A stretch of 64,000 bases of DNA from Candidatus Opimibacter skivensis (GCA_016721905.1 JADKHH010000010.1:62001-126000), one strand, 5' to 3'. Positions 36,787 to 45,870 are shown, numbered from the stretch's first letter. Numbers and translations: made by a program. The notes: a model not told the origin generated them from the letters alone.

Positions 36787-36830
36787 TAGCATAGGGCAGA
36801 GAGCATAGGGCATAGGGACTGTCAGGAAAC
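36787..36830 (+). repeat. AGCATAGGGC short-word repeat after the helicase-like gene
   Basis: AGCATAGGGCAGAGAGCATA and GGGCATAGGGAC words begin at the stop codon region of the preceding gene and read in its sense. The same words occur at 2401-2425 and 48165-48207 on the minus strand, each after a minus-strand stop codon. Confidence 0.75.
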
Positions 36831-36944
36831 AGTTCTTACTCAATCTCAATTAAGAACATACAGGCTTTAAGTCAGAGAGATCATGCCGCATGCTTGATGG
36901 CGCAAAAGGCGCCAATTAAACAAGCAACAGTGGAGGATGATCCT

Positions 36945-37079
36945 ACTCTAGCGTCTGGAGACGCAAAGCATATTGCATTTAAGTCAGAGACTTAAACGAG
37001 CGGTAGTGGAGCTTGATTTGACTCTAGCGTCTGGAGACGCAAAGCATATTGCATTTAAGTCAGAGACTTAAACGAGCGG
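36945..37079. repeat. two identical 59-bp double-hairpin repeats
   Basis: Copies at 36945-37003 and 37021-37079 are identical over 59 bases and separated by 17. Each holds two small dyads, GCGTCTGGAGACGC and TTAAGTCAGAGACTTAA, with a GCATATTGCA segment between. A diverged copy on the other strand occurs at about 27458-27510. The region 36831-36944 holds related broken dyads and no gene. Confidence 0.85.
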
Positions 37080-37133
37080 ATATGTATCTTTAGTAGAGAT
37101 TCAAAACTTTGAACCCTACATCAAACCTTTCCT

Positions 37134-39143
37134 ATGTTTCGATTCCTGCTATTTTTAATGCTATTAATTTTTTCCATTCAGGTGATGCCCCTTGGCTTAT
37201 CAGGTCAAGGAAATAGAGATATCTTAAAACTGAAATGGATCAATTTTGGTCCGTATACGGAAGTTGGTCAGAACCCTGGCGGAACGATTCCTGAAGCACA
37301 GCTCATTGCCTTATTGGACAGTATCCATCCTTATGTTGAAGGTATCAGGACTTATGGAACACAGAACGGGTTGGAGAAGATACCACTGCTCGCTAAACAG
37401 CGGGGTTTGAAGGTAATGGTTGGGATATTCCTGTCGGAGGATTTGCTTGTCAACAATGCACAGGTGGCGAAAGGAATTGAAATAGGTAATGCCGGTAATG
37501 CAGACATGTTGATTGTTGGAGGTGAGGTGCTGTACAATAACTTCTTAACCCCTTCCCAACTCATTGGATATATCAATCAGGTAAAAGCAGCCTGCCCGAC
37601 TATTCCGGTGACAACAGCTGATGTGCACAGGATGTTGATTGCACACCCTGAGGTAGTAGATGCATGCGATTTTGTTTTTCCAAATATCTATCCATACTAT
37701 GAAGGACAGCCGATAGACTGCGCTATGCAGTGGCTTGATCAGGCATACCAATCTTTGCTGCCTGTCGCCAACGGAAAGGAGATCATCATTTCAGAAACCG
37801 GCTGGAAAACAAGCGGACCTGTTGTGGGCGAGGCTATTCCATCTTTTCAAAATGCAGTACGGTATCATCGTGAACTTTTGGACTGGAGCCAAACAACAGG
37901 CGTGGATGTTACTTTCTTTGAGGCCTTTGATGAACCCTGGAAAATTCCACTCAACGATGACGGATGGGGAATTTTCTTCAATGACGCAACCCTTAAACCA
38001 GGCATGGATTCTTTGTTTCTGCCTATTGAACCTATAGTGAACACCTGGTCATGTCGTGTTGCTCCTGATGCAGGAACGGATATGCTGATCCTGGATTACA
38101 TTCCTGTACTCGGCAGTTCAGACAACATCAAGGGGCATATCAACGATCTCAACACATGTGACTACCATGTTGCCGCTTATATCAAAGTGGGTGGAGGATG
38201 GTGGACCAAACCGACATTTGATATGCCTGCCGTTCCGGTATTATGCAATGGTCAGTGGAGCTTGGATTATACCGGTGGTGGCAATGATCCCCTGGCTACT
38301 GAGATGTGCTTTTTTGTAATTGATGAAAACTATAATCCTCCTGCATGCAGTGGTTGCGGGGCGATTCCTCAGGAAATATATGCGAACGCCCTTGCTGAAA
38401 AATGTATTCAACGCTATCTGCTGACAGATGTGACCGCCAGCGCATCTGATGCTGAATTATGTGCAGGTGATTTTACAATATTAACAGCAAGCGGGGGTTC
38501 ACAATATTTATGGAGTACCGGACAGACAGGTGCCGTAGTGCAGGTTTTTCCTACAGTGACAACTACTTATTCAGTCACCATCACTGATGGGACAGGCGGT
38601 GGAGCCATTGCTACGGTACAAGTAAATGTGCTTTCTAAACCAAATTTCGGCATAGCCGCAACGCCCGATACTATTGACGCAGGAGGCACCTCCATGCTTA
38701 ATGTAACTGGCGCAGGAAGCATCTCCTTCCTTTGGAGCACGGGCGAAACCACACGGACCATAGAAGTGCATCCGATGGCCACAACCACCTACACGGTGAC
38801 AGCAACAGGTGGTAATGGATGCACTGACGTCGACTCTATCACTGTAGTTGTGAATCCGATATCCTCAACATCAATTGTGAAATCAATAAAGTCGATCACC
38901 GTATACCCTAAGCCTGTGGATGACATCCTTCAGGTAATCATAGCACTTGAGGATTTAAAAGCAGTTGCACTCTCTATCTATAATCAGACGGGGATACTTG
39001 TAGCACATACATCGGAGCAACCTGTCAATGGATTACTTCATACCCAATTTGATGTGACGTCTATTCCTCCGGGTCTGTACTTCCTGATGATCCGTACTGC
39101 ACAGGGGGAGGTAAGGGTGGAGAAAATAGTTGTAAGAGAGTGA
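37134..39143 (+). CDS. secreted GH17-like beta-1,3-glucanase with T9SS tail
   Basis: A 669-residue secreted glycosidase. Seen: signal peptide ending GLSGQ; a TIM-barrel GH17-like catalytic domain at about 30-300 with WINFGPYTEVGQNP, MLIVGGEVLYNN (acid/base Glu131) and EIIISETGWKTSG (nucleophile Glu221), and an FFEAFDEPWK end; a Cys-containing beta domain at about 305-425; two PKD/Ig-like repeats with STGQTGAVVQV and STGETTRTIEV; and a T9SS type A domain from about 590 (VYPKPVDDILQVII ... IPPGLYFLMIRTAQGEVRVEKIVVRE). GH17 enzymes hydrolyse beta-1,3-glucans. A TATCTTTA element 42 bases before the start is a possible -7 box. Confidence 0.87.
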   Translation: MFRFLLFLMLLIFSIQVMPLGLSGQGNRDILKLKWINFGPYTEVGQNPGGTIPEAQLIALLDSIHPYVEGIRTYGTQNGLEKIPLLAKQRGLKVMVGIFLSEDLLVNNAQVAKGIEIGNAGNADMLIVGGEVLYNNFLTPSQLIGYINQVKAACPTIPVTTADVHRMLIAHPEVVDACDFVFPNIYPYYEGQPIDCAMQWLDQAYQSLLPVANGKEIIISETGWKTSGPVVGEAIPSFQNAVRYHRELLDWSQTTGVDVTFFEAFDEPWKIPLNDDGWGIFFNDATLKPGMDSLFLPIEPIVNTWSCRVAPDAGTDMLILDYIPVLGSSDNIKGHINDLNTCDYHVAAYIKVGGGWWTKPTFDMPAVPVLCNGQWSLDYTGGGNDPLATEMCFFVIDENYNPPACSGCGAIPQEIYANALAEKCIQRYLLTDVTASASDAELCAGDFTILTASGGSQYLWSTGQTGAVVQVFPTVTTTYSVTITDGTGGGAIATVQVNVLSKPNFGIAATPDTIDAGGTSMLNVTGAGSISFLWSTGETTRTIEVHPMATTTYTVTATGGNGCTDVDSITVVVNPISSTSIVKSIKSITVYPKPVDDILQVIIALEDLKAVALSIYNQTGILVAHTSEQPVNGLLHTQFDVTSIPPGLYFLMIRTAQGEVRVEKIVVRE

Positions 39144-39245
39144 GAACGTGAGACGTGAGACGTGAGACGTGAGAGCGTGAGACGTGAGAGCGTGAGAGCG
39201 TGAGAGCGTGAGAGCGTGAGAGCGTGAGGCGTGAGACGTGAGACT
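39127..39245 (+). repeat. GTGAGACGTGAGA tandem repeat overlapping a stop codon
   Basis: Around and after the GH17 stop codon the sequence is about fifteen copies of GTGAGA, GCGTGA and ACGTGA words, starting within the last codons. The same word family follows the stop codon of the saccharopine-dehydrogenase-like gene on the minus strand (484-521). Confidence 0.8.
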
Positions 39246-39359
39246 AACAAGCATGAGTTTAAAATTGAATATGATTCTCAGGGTACGAACATTATCCAAT
39301 TTGACTTAACATCGCGTCTCTAATTGCGCTAAAGGGGACTTACCTTCGCATTTCTATAG

Positions 39360-39432
39360 TTTTTCTGCATACTGATTACCGATTACTGATTACCGATTAC
39401 CGATTACTGATTACCGAATACTGATTACCGTT
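39360..39432 (+). repeat. GATTACCGATTACTG short-word repeat
   Basis: Seven or so GATTAC(C/T)G words precede the HsdR-N-like gene, whose ATG at 39441 is nine bases past the block. Similar words occur at 27746-27775 and, in reverse orientation, at 41180-41260. The stretch 39246-39359 holds a degenerate piece of the GTAGAGACGCG palindrome and no gene. Confidence 0.75.
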
Positions 39433-39440
39433 TACCAGGA

Positions 39441-39914
39441 ATGATTTCACTTCAGCACATAGACCTTCTTTCCTTGCAATCGGGATTGAAATATGGTAAG
39501 GATGAAAACGGCATTGCTGTTGTTTTTGATCGGGTACGTCGGAAAAATGTAAGGGCAACACCGGAGGAGATCGTGAGGCAATTGTGGATCATTTATTTTC
39601 TTGAAAATTTGAAGTTGAATCCGAAACTGATTGCTGTAGAGCGTTCGTTTATGATACAGGGAAGGCAACGGAGGTTTGACCTGGTTATATTTGACAAGAC
39701 TGCGAAACCGGTTTTGCTGGCTGAATTTAAAGCGCCTGAGGTGAAGGTGACACAACTCACCTTTGACCAGATAGGTCATTACAATATGGAATTGAGGGTG
39801 CCATATGCGTTGGTGAGCAATGGCAGTCAACATTATTGCTTTGTCATCGATGATGAGAAGAGGGGGTTTGAGTTTCTCACAGAGATTCCTCTGAGTCCCC
39901 GAAATGGGACTTAA
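39441..39914 (+). CDS. orphan type I restriction HsdR N-terminal-like nuclease domain
   Basis: A 157-residue single-domain protein of the HSDR_N_2 / PD-(D/E)XK type. Seen: VRRKNVRATPEEIVRQLWIIYFL, AVERSFMIQGRQRRFDLVIFD (the D of the PD motif), PVLLAEFKAPE (the E-x-K pair), and FDQIGHYNMELRVPYALVSNG. The nuclease core looks intact. There is no helicase, specificity or methylase subunit nearby, so it is an orphan; many Bacteroidota have such a single-domain gene, and its biological role is unknown. Confidence 0.85.
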   Translation: MISLQHIDLLSLQSGLKYGKDENGIAVVFDRVRRKNVRATPEEIVRQLWIIYFLENLKLNPKLIAVERSFMIQGRQRRFDLVIFDKTAKPVLLAEFKAPEVKVTQLTFDQIGHYNMELRVPYALVSNGSQHYCFVIDDEKRGFEFLTEIPLSPRNGT

Positions 39915-40119
39915 CCTAAACTCAACTCTGTCGTTGCCGCTGGATGGCGTTCTCGCCGCCAGCTCTGATGATTGCAACGAGGATTTACTATGGAATTGCG
40001 GTAGGAATAGAGGTGGTTGGCGGAGAAAACTCCATCCAACGGCCAGTGGCCGATTGTCCTTGAATAGACTCATTCATTGCCGCTAAATGACATTATCGCC
40101 GCCAGCAATGAATTATTAC
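39915..40119. repeat. intergenic degenerate GCCGCT...CGCCGCCAGC repeats
   Basis: Two copies of a word like TTGCCGCT-ATG-C-TT-TCGCCGCCAGC occur near 39931 and 40076, and the block between convergent genes has no other recognisable content. Short frames crossing it are not called. Confidence 0.5.
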
Positions 40120-41148
40120 TCAATTCTCAGCGAAGACGGGATAGTTGTCTGGAAACAGAAGGCGATCGAGTAATTCAATCGTCAGGGCGCGGTCATCGCC
40201 ACCGCTGTATTGCCAGCCCTTTGATTTCATATCATAGACGTGAAGCCAGCCGATGCATTTTTCGATGGTGTCCAGTGAATACTTCCTCGCTGCTTCTTTA
40301 TTTTTGTTGATGAAAAAGGGAGATTTATTACCGATTGCTTCGCCGATAGCATTATCACTTGTTGGACCCAGCGATTTGACGATATAGATTCTCGTGTAGA
40401 AACCAGCCAGCAAGGCAATCAGCGGAATGATGCTGTAGCCTTTTTGTTCGGCCATGCGGGCGCCTATGCTTAAAGTCTTCGTGACATTTCCTGATTCCAA
40501 TGCATTCTGGAGTTCAAACACATTGTATTCCCTGCTCAATCCGATGAGGTCAAGGATATCGGTTTTGGATATTGCGTTACCACCAGCATGGTTGACTGCA
40601 AGCTTGGTAAGTTCAGGATACAACAAAGAAATCTCTTCGCCGATGAGTTCTATCATTGCTTCACCGGCATCCGGATCTATCTTCAATTTGAGATCACTCG
40701 CCGCCTTCATCAGCCATGGAAGTACATCTTTATCCTTCAGCTTGTCTGCAGCAAATACAAATCCATTCTTCTTGATCGCGTCATATGCCTTGAGGCGTTT
40801 ATCCATCGACTTGCCTTTGTGGGACAAAATCAAGATGCTCCCTGGTGCAGGCCTGTTAAAATAACTCTCCAGTTCCTTCAGGTCTTCCATCTGTTGTGCC
40901 TCCCGCACAAACACCACACGTCTTGAAGCCAGCATTGGAAATAATTGTAATTGCTCCACGACATAACGTGCATTGCAATCCATACCATACAGAATCTGCT
41001 GATCAAATGCCTTCTCATGCTCCTGCAACAGATGACGCTCGAGAAAATCAGCAGCCTCATCGATCAGATAAGACTCTTCTCCATGCAGCAGGTAGACCGG
41101 GTAGGTCAGGCCGCCTTTGATATCGCGTTTGAGTTGGTCGAAAGACAT
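40120..41148 (-). CDS. holA: DNA polymerase III delta subunit
   Basis: A 342-residue HolA, the clamp-loader delta subunit that opens the beta clamp. Seen: N-terminal YPVYLLHGEESYLIDEAADFL, RRVVFVREAQQMED, PGSILILSHKGKSMDKRLKAY, the degenerate AAA-type region DVLPWLMKAASDLKLKIDPDAGEAMIELIG, REYNVFELQNALESG, and a C-terminal collar domain ending HVYDMKSKGW and LTIELLDRLLF. Length matches Bacteroidota HolA. Its start overlaps a short-word repeat region on the upstream side. It may be essential for growth by analogy with other bacteria. Confidence 0.93.
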   Translation of the reverse strand: MSFDQLKRDIKGGLTYPVYLLHGEESYLIDEAADFLERHLLQEHEKAFDQQILYGMDCNARYVVEQLQLFPMLASRRVVFVREAQQMEDLKELESYFNRPAPGSILILSHKGKSMDKRLKAYDAIKKNGFVFAADKLKDKDVLPWLMKAASDLKLKIDPDAGEAMIELIGEEISLLYPELTKLAVNHAGGNAISKTDILDLIGLSREYNVFELQNALESGNVTKTLSIGARMAEQKGYSIIPLIALLAGFYTRIYIVKSLGPTSDNAIGEAIGNKSPFFINKNKEAARKYSLDTIEKCIGWLHVYDMKSKGWQYSGGDDRALTIELLDRLLFPDNYPVFAEN

Positions 41149-41323
41149 TCAAGTGAAGAGTGAAAAATGAAAAGTGAAAAATGGTATTCGGTAATCAGTA
41201 TTCGGTAATCAGTATTCAGTATTCAGTAATCAGTATCAGGTAATCAGTATTCGGTGATTGGGTGTAAAAGTAAAAGGTTAAGGTGAACCATCACTTAAGA
41301 CTTGCAACTTAGTCTTACTTTTT
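41149..41323. repeat. short-word repeats between a pseudogene and holA
   Basis: GAAGAGTGAAAAATG-type words followed by four or five GGTATTCGGTAATCAGTATT words. Read on the minus strand they are CTGATTACCGAATACTG, the same type as the plus-strand block at 39360-39432. They lie past the end of the decayed flippase gene. Confidence 0.7.
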
Positions 41324-42833
41324 TCATTTGGATTTTTTCAACAGTGAAGTACCTTTTGAGATAGCAAGGTCAATCCAATGGTTGATGTCGGGGGATATGT
41401 TAAACTTCCAGATCGCAGATCCATACAGGATGGTGAAGACCGCGCTCTTATAAAACAAATTGACTACATGACTGCTTGCATCTGGCAACATTCTGGCAAA
41501 CAACCAGACCCATGCAAAAGCCAACCACCGGGATAATCCGGGAAGTAAATGGATGGAAGCCAAATTTAACCTGGATAAAGATCAGTTTGATCAACATTGA
41601 ACAGAAACATGGATATACAGGTGGCAAGTGCAGAGCCTGCCAAGCCATACAGGTCAATAAGGATAAAAAGTTGCCGATTACATTGAGGCCTGCCAGTAAC
41701 AAGGTCAGGTAAAGAGTAAACCTATAATGTTTTGAATAAGAAATAATTTCATTGTTGACCCCTGTCATCATATCCCACACCTGAGCCAGTCCTAGGAAAA
41801 AATACAACATATGCCCCTTGTTGCATCACTGTGGTCTCAGGCATCATATGAAATATATAAGGGCAAAACGGTCCATATCAGAAAAAACAAACCCGCACCA
41901 ATGATCGTCATGGTGAGTGAAGATTTCTGGTAAATGGTCTTTACTTCATCCAACTTGTTTTCTTCTATCTTTTGTGCCAGCATTGGGCCGGCAATGTTCC
42001 CCAGCAAACGCATGGGTTTGATGATGATTTCAGACAAAGCCCATGAAATGGAATAAACCCCTGCAGCCTGGGATTTAATCAAACTAAAGACCATCAGGCT
42101 GATCAATCCTGAATGCCACCTGACTACCTACACCTGATAAGATTCCATACCAGGCATACCAGGAATATTCCTTTAGGGCTGGTTTGTCTTTCAGAATCAA
42201 TGGCTTTGTCAACTTCCATTCCCCCAGATGCATGAGATAATAGACCATGCCAAATGCTGCAAAAGCAAAGGATGCCACAATACAAATAACGACTCCCTCG
42301 ACTGACAGCCAACCCTGAAGATAAATAAGCACAATCACCGGAAGTGTCAGCTTGATACTCAGTTGCTCCAGGGCAGCAGGTATAGTGATCAGGCGAAAAT
42401 TGGAGATATACCTTGACAATAAATTGATCAACGCCAGGAGTAGTGTCAATGGAATGATGTAAACTACGAGGTCAGCAAAAATGGCATTTTCATCATTAAA
42501 CACATATTCAACAAGCCAATTGTCCAGGAAAGGAAAAACCAATAGAAACACCAGAAAACCAATACCAGACACCATAAGTAACCAGCTAAGTAATCCTCCA
42601 TGTCCCGTTGAAGAATCCTGGTATTTTGGAAAAAAACGAACCGCAGAAACGCTACTTCCCATCATGACCACAATTCCGATCAGCACGGATGCATCAAACA
42701 GGGATCTGAACAATCCAAGAATCTCAAGGGCCTTAGGATAGATATACATTGTGCTCAGCACCCCTATCGCTACACCTATGTAACTGATGACACTAGATTT
42801 AAACCCTTGACGTTGTATTATTCCCATAATCAT
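41324..42833 (-). pseudogene. Wzx-type polysaccharide flippase, multiply frameshifted
   Basis: A broken MATE/Wzx-type exporter. The N-terminal piece (42833-42084) has MIMGIIQRQGFKSSVISYIGV, a string of membrane segments and ends at GVGSQVAFRID; the next frame (from about 42106) begins with SQAAGVYSISWALSEIIIKPM and runs to LFFLIWTVLPLYISYDA; then FFLGLAQVWDMMTGVNNEII follows in a further frame; and a terminal piece ends ISPDINHWIDLAISKGTSLLKKSK. At least four frame changes are needed, more than elsewhere, so real decay is as likely as sequencing error. Flippases of this type export lipid-linked sugar units. Confidence 0.78.
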
Positions 42834-43060
42834 GCCCCCCCACCTGAAGATGGGGGCTATTCAATGTTTTTTTTTTTTTTTCCCCCCCCCCGGGGGGGGG
42901 GGGCTGTCCACTGGCTTTCAATCCTTTCCCCCCCCCGGAGGGGGGGGGGCATCCAAAAGGTTCCCTTTTTTGCCCCCCCCCCCGGGGGGGGGGGGAATAA
43001 AAAAAAATTATTTTTTCGCCCCCCCCGTTGGCCACAAAAAAAAAAGTGTGCCGTTGCAGG
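42834..43060. repeat. homopolymer-rich block, probably unreliable sequence
   Basis: Runs of T, C, G and A alternate, including C-runs directly followed by equally long G-runs near 42883-42903, 42928-42950 and 42975-42996. They could be true C/G hairpins whose lengths were misread. Frames through the block have no protein-like features. Confidence 0.6.
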
Positions 43061-43153
43061 AGTTTGCTCCTGCAACCATGTGAATACCTAATTAGAATCT
43101 CCTTAGGAATTTCGCTGGGTATCCGGTGGTTGCAGGAGCAAACTCCTGCAACG
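43052..43153. repeat. pair of inverted 27-bp hairpin elements
   Basis: The segment at 43052-43078 is a hairpin TTGCAGGAG-TTTG-CTCCTGCAA with short flanks, and 43127-43153 is its exact reverse complement. The 48 bases between contain no gene. Together they form a long inverted pair, each arm itself a 9-bp hairpin. Confidence 0.8.
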
Positions 43154-43206
43154 GCCTCCACTTTTTGAGTAGTGTATAAACGGTTGATCATAAAAGCAAT
43201 TTGATT

Positions 43207-44334
43207 TTACTTTTGAAAATAGGTTTTTATGTGATCGCAAATGTAATCCTGTTGCAGGTCGGTCAGCTCCGGATAGATCGGTAAAGAAACTACTTCTTCG
43301 CTGGCCTTTTCTGCTTCGGGGCAATATACATCTATCTTCAGTTGATCGGTGGTCACTTTGAGTCTGGATAAGGAGATCGGGTAATGAATGCCGGTCTCTA
43401 TACCTTTTGATTTGAGATACGATCTGAAATCATCACGGATATCCTTATCCACCCGAATCACAAAGAGATGATAGACTCCCGGGCTGTCTGCATATTCCCT
43501 GGTCATTTGGATACTATCGAGATTGCTTAACAATGCGCGGTAACGGGCGGCTATGTTCTGACGCTTTGCTGTCCATGCCTCCAGATGGCGAAGCTTGACA
43601 GAGAGTATAGCTGCCTGCAGGGTATCCATCCGGCTATTGCGTCCGACGATTTCATGATCATATTTCGAGACTCGGCCATGATTGACTATTTTAAATATTT
43701 TATCATACAGCCATTGACTACTGGTTGTGATCGCACCTGCATCGCCATAAGCACCGAGATTTTTACCCGGATAGAAACTAAATGTATTGATATCGCCAAT
43801 GCTTCCTGCTTTCTTCCCCTTGTACATAGCTCCATGCGCCTGAGCAGCATCTTCGATAATAAAGAGATTGTTGTCTGAAGCAAATGCCACCAGTGGATCC
43901 ATATCTGCCATCTGACCAAACAGATGAACAGGAATAAAAGCTTTCGTAGCAGGTGTTACGAGCGAAATGGCTTTGTAGGGATCTATTGTGTACCGATGAG
44001 GATCAATATCGCACAACACAGGTGTCGCGCCTACATTACATACAGCTTCCAGTGTGGCAACGAATGTGAAGGAAGGTAGAATGACTTCATCACCGGGCCC
44101 TATTCCCAACACCCCTAGTGCTATCTCGATAGCATCAGTTCCGTTGGCACAGGGAATACAAAATGGCACATTGGCATATGCTGCAAACTCCCTGGCGAAC
44201 GCTTTTATGGGTTCGCCTCCGATAAAATGTCCGTTACCGATGATGGTGCTGATGGCAACATCCATTTCGGGCTTGATGGCCTGGTATTGAGCTACCAGGT
44301 CTACTAACGGGATATGAGAGGGTGAGGAACTCAT
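43207..44334 (-). CDS. DegT/DnrJ/EryC1-type sugar aminotransferase, GnnB-like
   Basis: A 375-residue PLP-dependent aminotransferase of the DegT/DnrJ/EryC1/StrS class. Seen: N-terminal PLVDLVAQYQAIKPEMDVAI, FCIPCANGTDAIEIAL, EVILPSFTFVATLEAV, VHLFGQMADMD, IIEDAAQAHGA, the PLP-lysine in FYPGKNLGAYGDAGAITT (Lys191), IVNHGRVSKYDHEIVGRNSRMDTLQAAIL, and SLPIYPELTDLQQDYIC. Enzymes of this class aminate 3-keto or 4-keto sugars on UDP carriers. The neighbouring Gfo/Idh dehydrogenase and LpxA-like acyltransferase, on the same strand, make a GnnB role (UDP-GlcNAc3N formation) the best guess; the WbpE/WlbC role for a diacetamido-uronic acid is an alternative. Confidence 0.9.
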   Translation of the reverse strand: MSSSPSHIPLVDLVAQYQAIKPEMDVAISTIIGNGHFIGGEPIKAFAREFAAYANVPFCIPCANGTDAIEIALGVLGIGPGDEVILPSFTFVATLEAVCNVGATPVLCDIDPHRYTIDPYKAISLVTPATKAFIPVHLFGQMADMDPLVAFASDNNLFIIEDAAQAHGAMYKGKKAGSIGDINTFSFYPGKNLGAYGDAGAITTSSQWLYDKIFKIVNHGRVSKYDHEIVGRNSRMDTLQAAILSVKLRHLEAWTAKRQNIAARYRALLSNLDSIQMTREYADSPGVYHLFVIRVDKDIRDDFRSYLKSKGIETGIHYPISLSRLKVTTDQLKIDVYCPEAEKASEEVVSLPIYPELTDLQQDYICDHIKTYFQK

Positions 44335-44383
44335 TTATGCGGATTTCGAGGGGGTAAAGGTAGGAATATCGGAGGGGGATTTA

Positions 44384-44483
44384 GATGGTTGTTGGTGGGG
44401 ACACCAACAACGGCATTGCCGCTGGCCAGGTGTCCACACCACCAGCGTGTGTGGTTGTTGGTGGGGACACCAACAACCACAAT
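44384..44483. repeat. GGTTGTTGGTGGGGACACC repeat pair
   Basis: Two copies of GGTTGTTGGTGGGGACACCA lie at about 44390 and 44452, with a CCGCTGGCC-GTGTCC-CACCACCAGCG segment between. The family recurs at 5257-5505, 54602-54722 and 55110-55133. Confidence 0.75.
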
Positions 44484-44490
44484 GCCGGCA

Positions 44491-45870
44491 CTATCGCCGG
44501 GCAATGACGTAACGATAATTATACATCTGGACAGCAGCTCCAAATTGAAGGGTATCGCCGGTCAGCGCGTCGGTCCAATACACATTATTGAACTCTGGTG
44601 GCAGCGTAGGTTCAATCGTTGCATTTCGGGTGTTGACCAGGATCAATAATTGTTCAGCACCAAGGGTTTTAGAGAAAATAATAGCTTCTTCCGTTGAATA
44701 ATCCATGTTAGTTCCTAACCTGGCTACATCAGATTGGGTATAGAACGCCATGATATCCTTGTATGCCTGCAGCATGTCCGGGTTGTCATTCCAGTTGATC
44801 GGATCATTACTGAAGAATGGCACGGTGGCTACCCTACCGACTTCCTGTCCGGTATAAAACAAAGGCACGCCTTCCATGAAAATAGTGGCTACGGATGCAG
44901 CCAATGCGCCTTGCTTTCCTTTGAACAATACCATGGGTGTGCTTTCCCATGCGGATTGGTCATGGTTGGTTGTGAAGCGTAATAAGTGTTTACCAGCGGG
45001 TACTACGTTGTATTCATTGGTATGTGTTAAAAAAGCACCTTTAGCCGACTGGCCATTAAATGCATTCTTTATAGCTCCATAAAAATCCCATGCATAGTTC
45101 AAGTCGAAGCCAGCATTGAAATGATCCGCCCTGCTGCCTTCAGCAAGTAAAATCAAATTCCTGTTTGGAATAGCATGAAGTGTATCTATGGCTTGCTTCC
45201 AAAAATCAAAAGGAACCCTATCCGCATAGTCACAACGGTAACCATCCACATTCGCTTCAAGGACCCAATATTTCATGGCATCGATCATAGCTTTACGCAT
45301 TGCATTGCTACTGAAATTCAGATCAGCAACATCCTGCCAGTTGGTTCCAGGGGGATGGATGATCGTACCATTTGCGTCCTGCGTATACCATGTAGGATTG
45401 CTGATCCATGCATTATCCCATGATGTGTGATTGGCAATCCAATCCATAATGACCGTCATGCCTCGGGCATGTGCTTCTGTGGTCAGTGTCCTGAGGGTTT
45501 CAAGCGTACCGTATTCACTGCTTATTGCCTTGTAATCCCTGACACAGTATGGCGAATTGACAGACTTGATGGAGCCAATCGGATGTATCGGCATCAACCA
45601 GATCACATTGACGCCTAATGCCTTGATTTCATCTAACCTGTTGATGACGCCTTGCAAATCACCTCCGGCACTAAAAGCGCGGAGATTGACTTCATACATC
45701 ACCATATTGTCATTGGATGGCACATTGCTGAATGGTGTGCCATACTGCTCATACGTATCTGTTGGATCAGGAGGATTGACCACAGGAGGAACTGGATCTT
45801 TTTCACAGGCAAATGCAAAAAGGAGAATACCTGTAAACATCAACCACTGCATGCTGCTAAACATCTTCAT
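44491..45870 (-). CDS. GH13 alpha-amylase lipoprotein
   Basis: A 459-residue lipoprotein glycosidase. Seen: lipobox A-F-A-C (Cys22) and a Pro-rich linker; the GH13 barrel with GVNVIWLMPIHPIGS, TVIMDWIANHTSWD (region I), DGYRCDYADRVP with Arg212 and nucleophile Asp214 (region II), LLAEGS with acid/base Glu244 (region III), and FTTNHDQSAWES with Asp304 (region IV); and a short beta-domain at the C-terminus (TKSL-like, ...DALTGDTLQFGAAV). All four catalytic regions are present. Substrate is likely alpha-1,4-glucan on the cell surface. It sits between the LpxA-like and aminotransferase genes on the same strand, so it may be co-transcribed with them. Confidence 0.9.
   Translation of the reverse strand: MKMFSSMQWLMFTGILLFAFACEKDPVPPVVNPPDPTDTYEQYGTPFSNVPSNDNMVMYEVNLRAFSAGGDLQGVINRLDEIKALGVNVIWLMPIHPIGSIKSVNSPYCVRDYKAISSEYGTLETLRTLTTEAHARGMTVIMDWIANHTSWDNAWISNPTWYTQDANGTIIHPPGTNWQDVADLNFSSNAMRKAMIDAMKYWVLEANVDGYRCDYADRVPFDFWKQAIDTLHAIPNRNLILLAEGSRADHFNAGFDLNYAWDFYGAIKNAFNGQSAKGAFLTHTNEYNVVPAGKHLLRFTTNHDQSAWESTPMVLFKGKQGALAASVATIFMEGVPLFYTGQEVGRVATVPFFSNDPINWNDNPDMLQAYKDIMAFYTQSDVARLGTNMDYSTEEAIIFSKTLGAEQLLILVNTRNATIEPTLPPEFNNVYWTDALTGDTLQFGAAVQMYNYRYVIARR

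Noticed and set aside
36945..37079. Possible CRISPR array from two identical 59-bp repeats with a 17-bp spacer
   Set aside because: Only two copies, repeat too long and spacer too short, no cas gene nearby; better explained as double-hairpin dispersed repeats.
42807..43191. Gly/Pro-rich frames on both strands
   Set aside because: They are products of C/G homopolymer runs, not protein-like.
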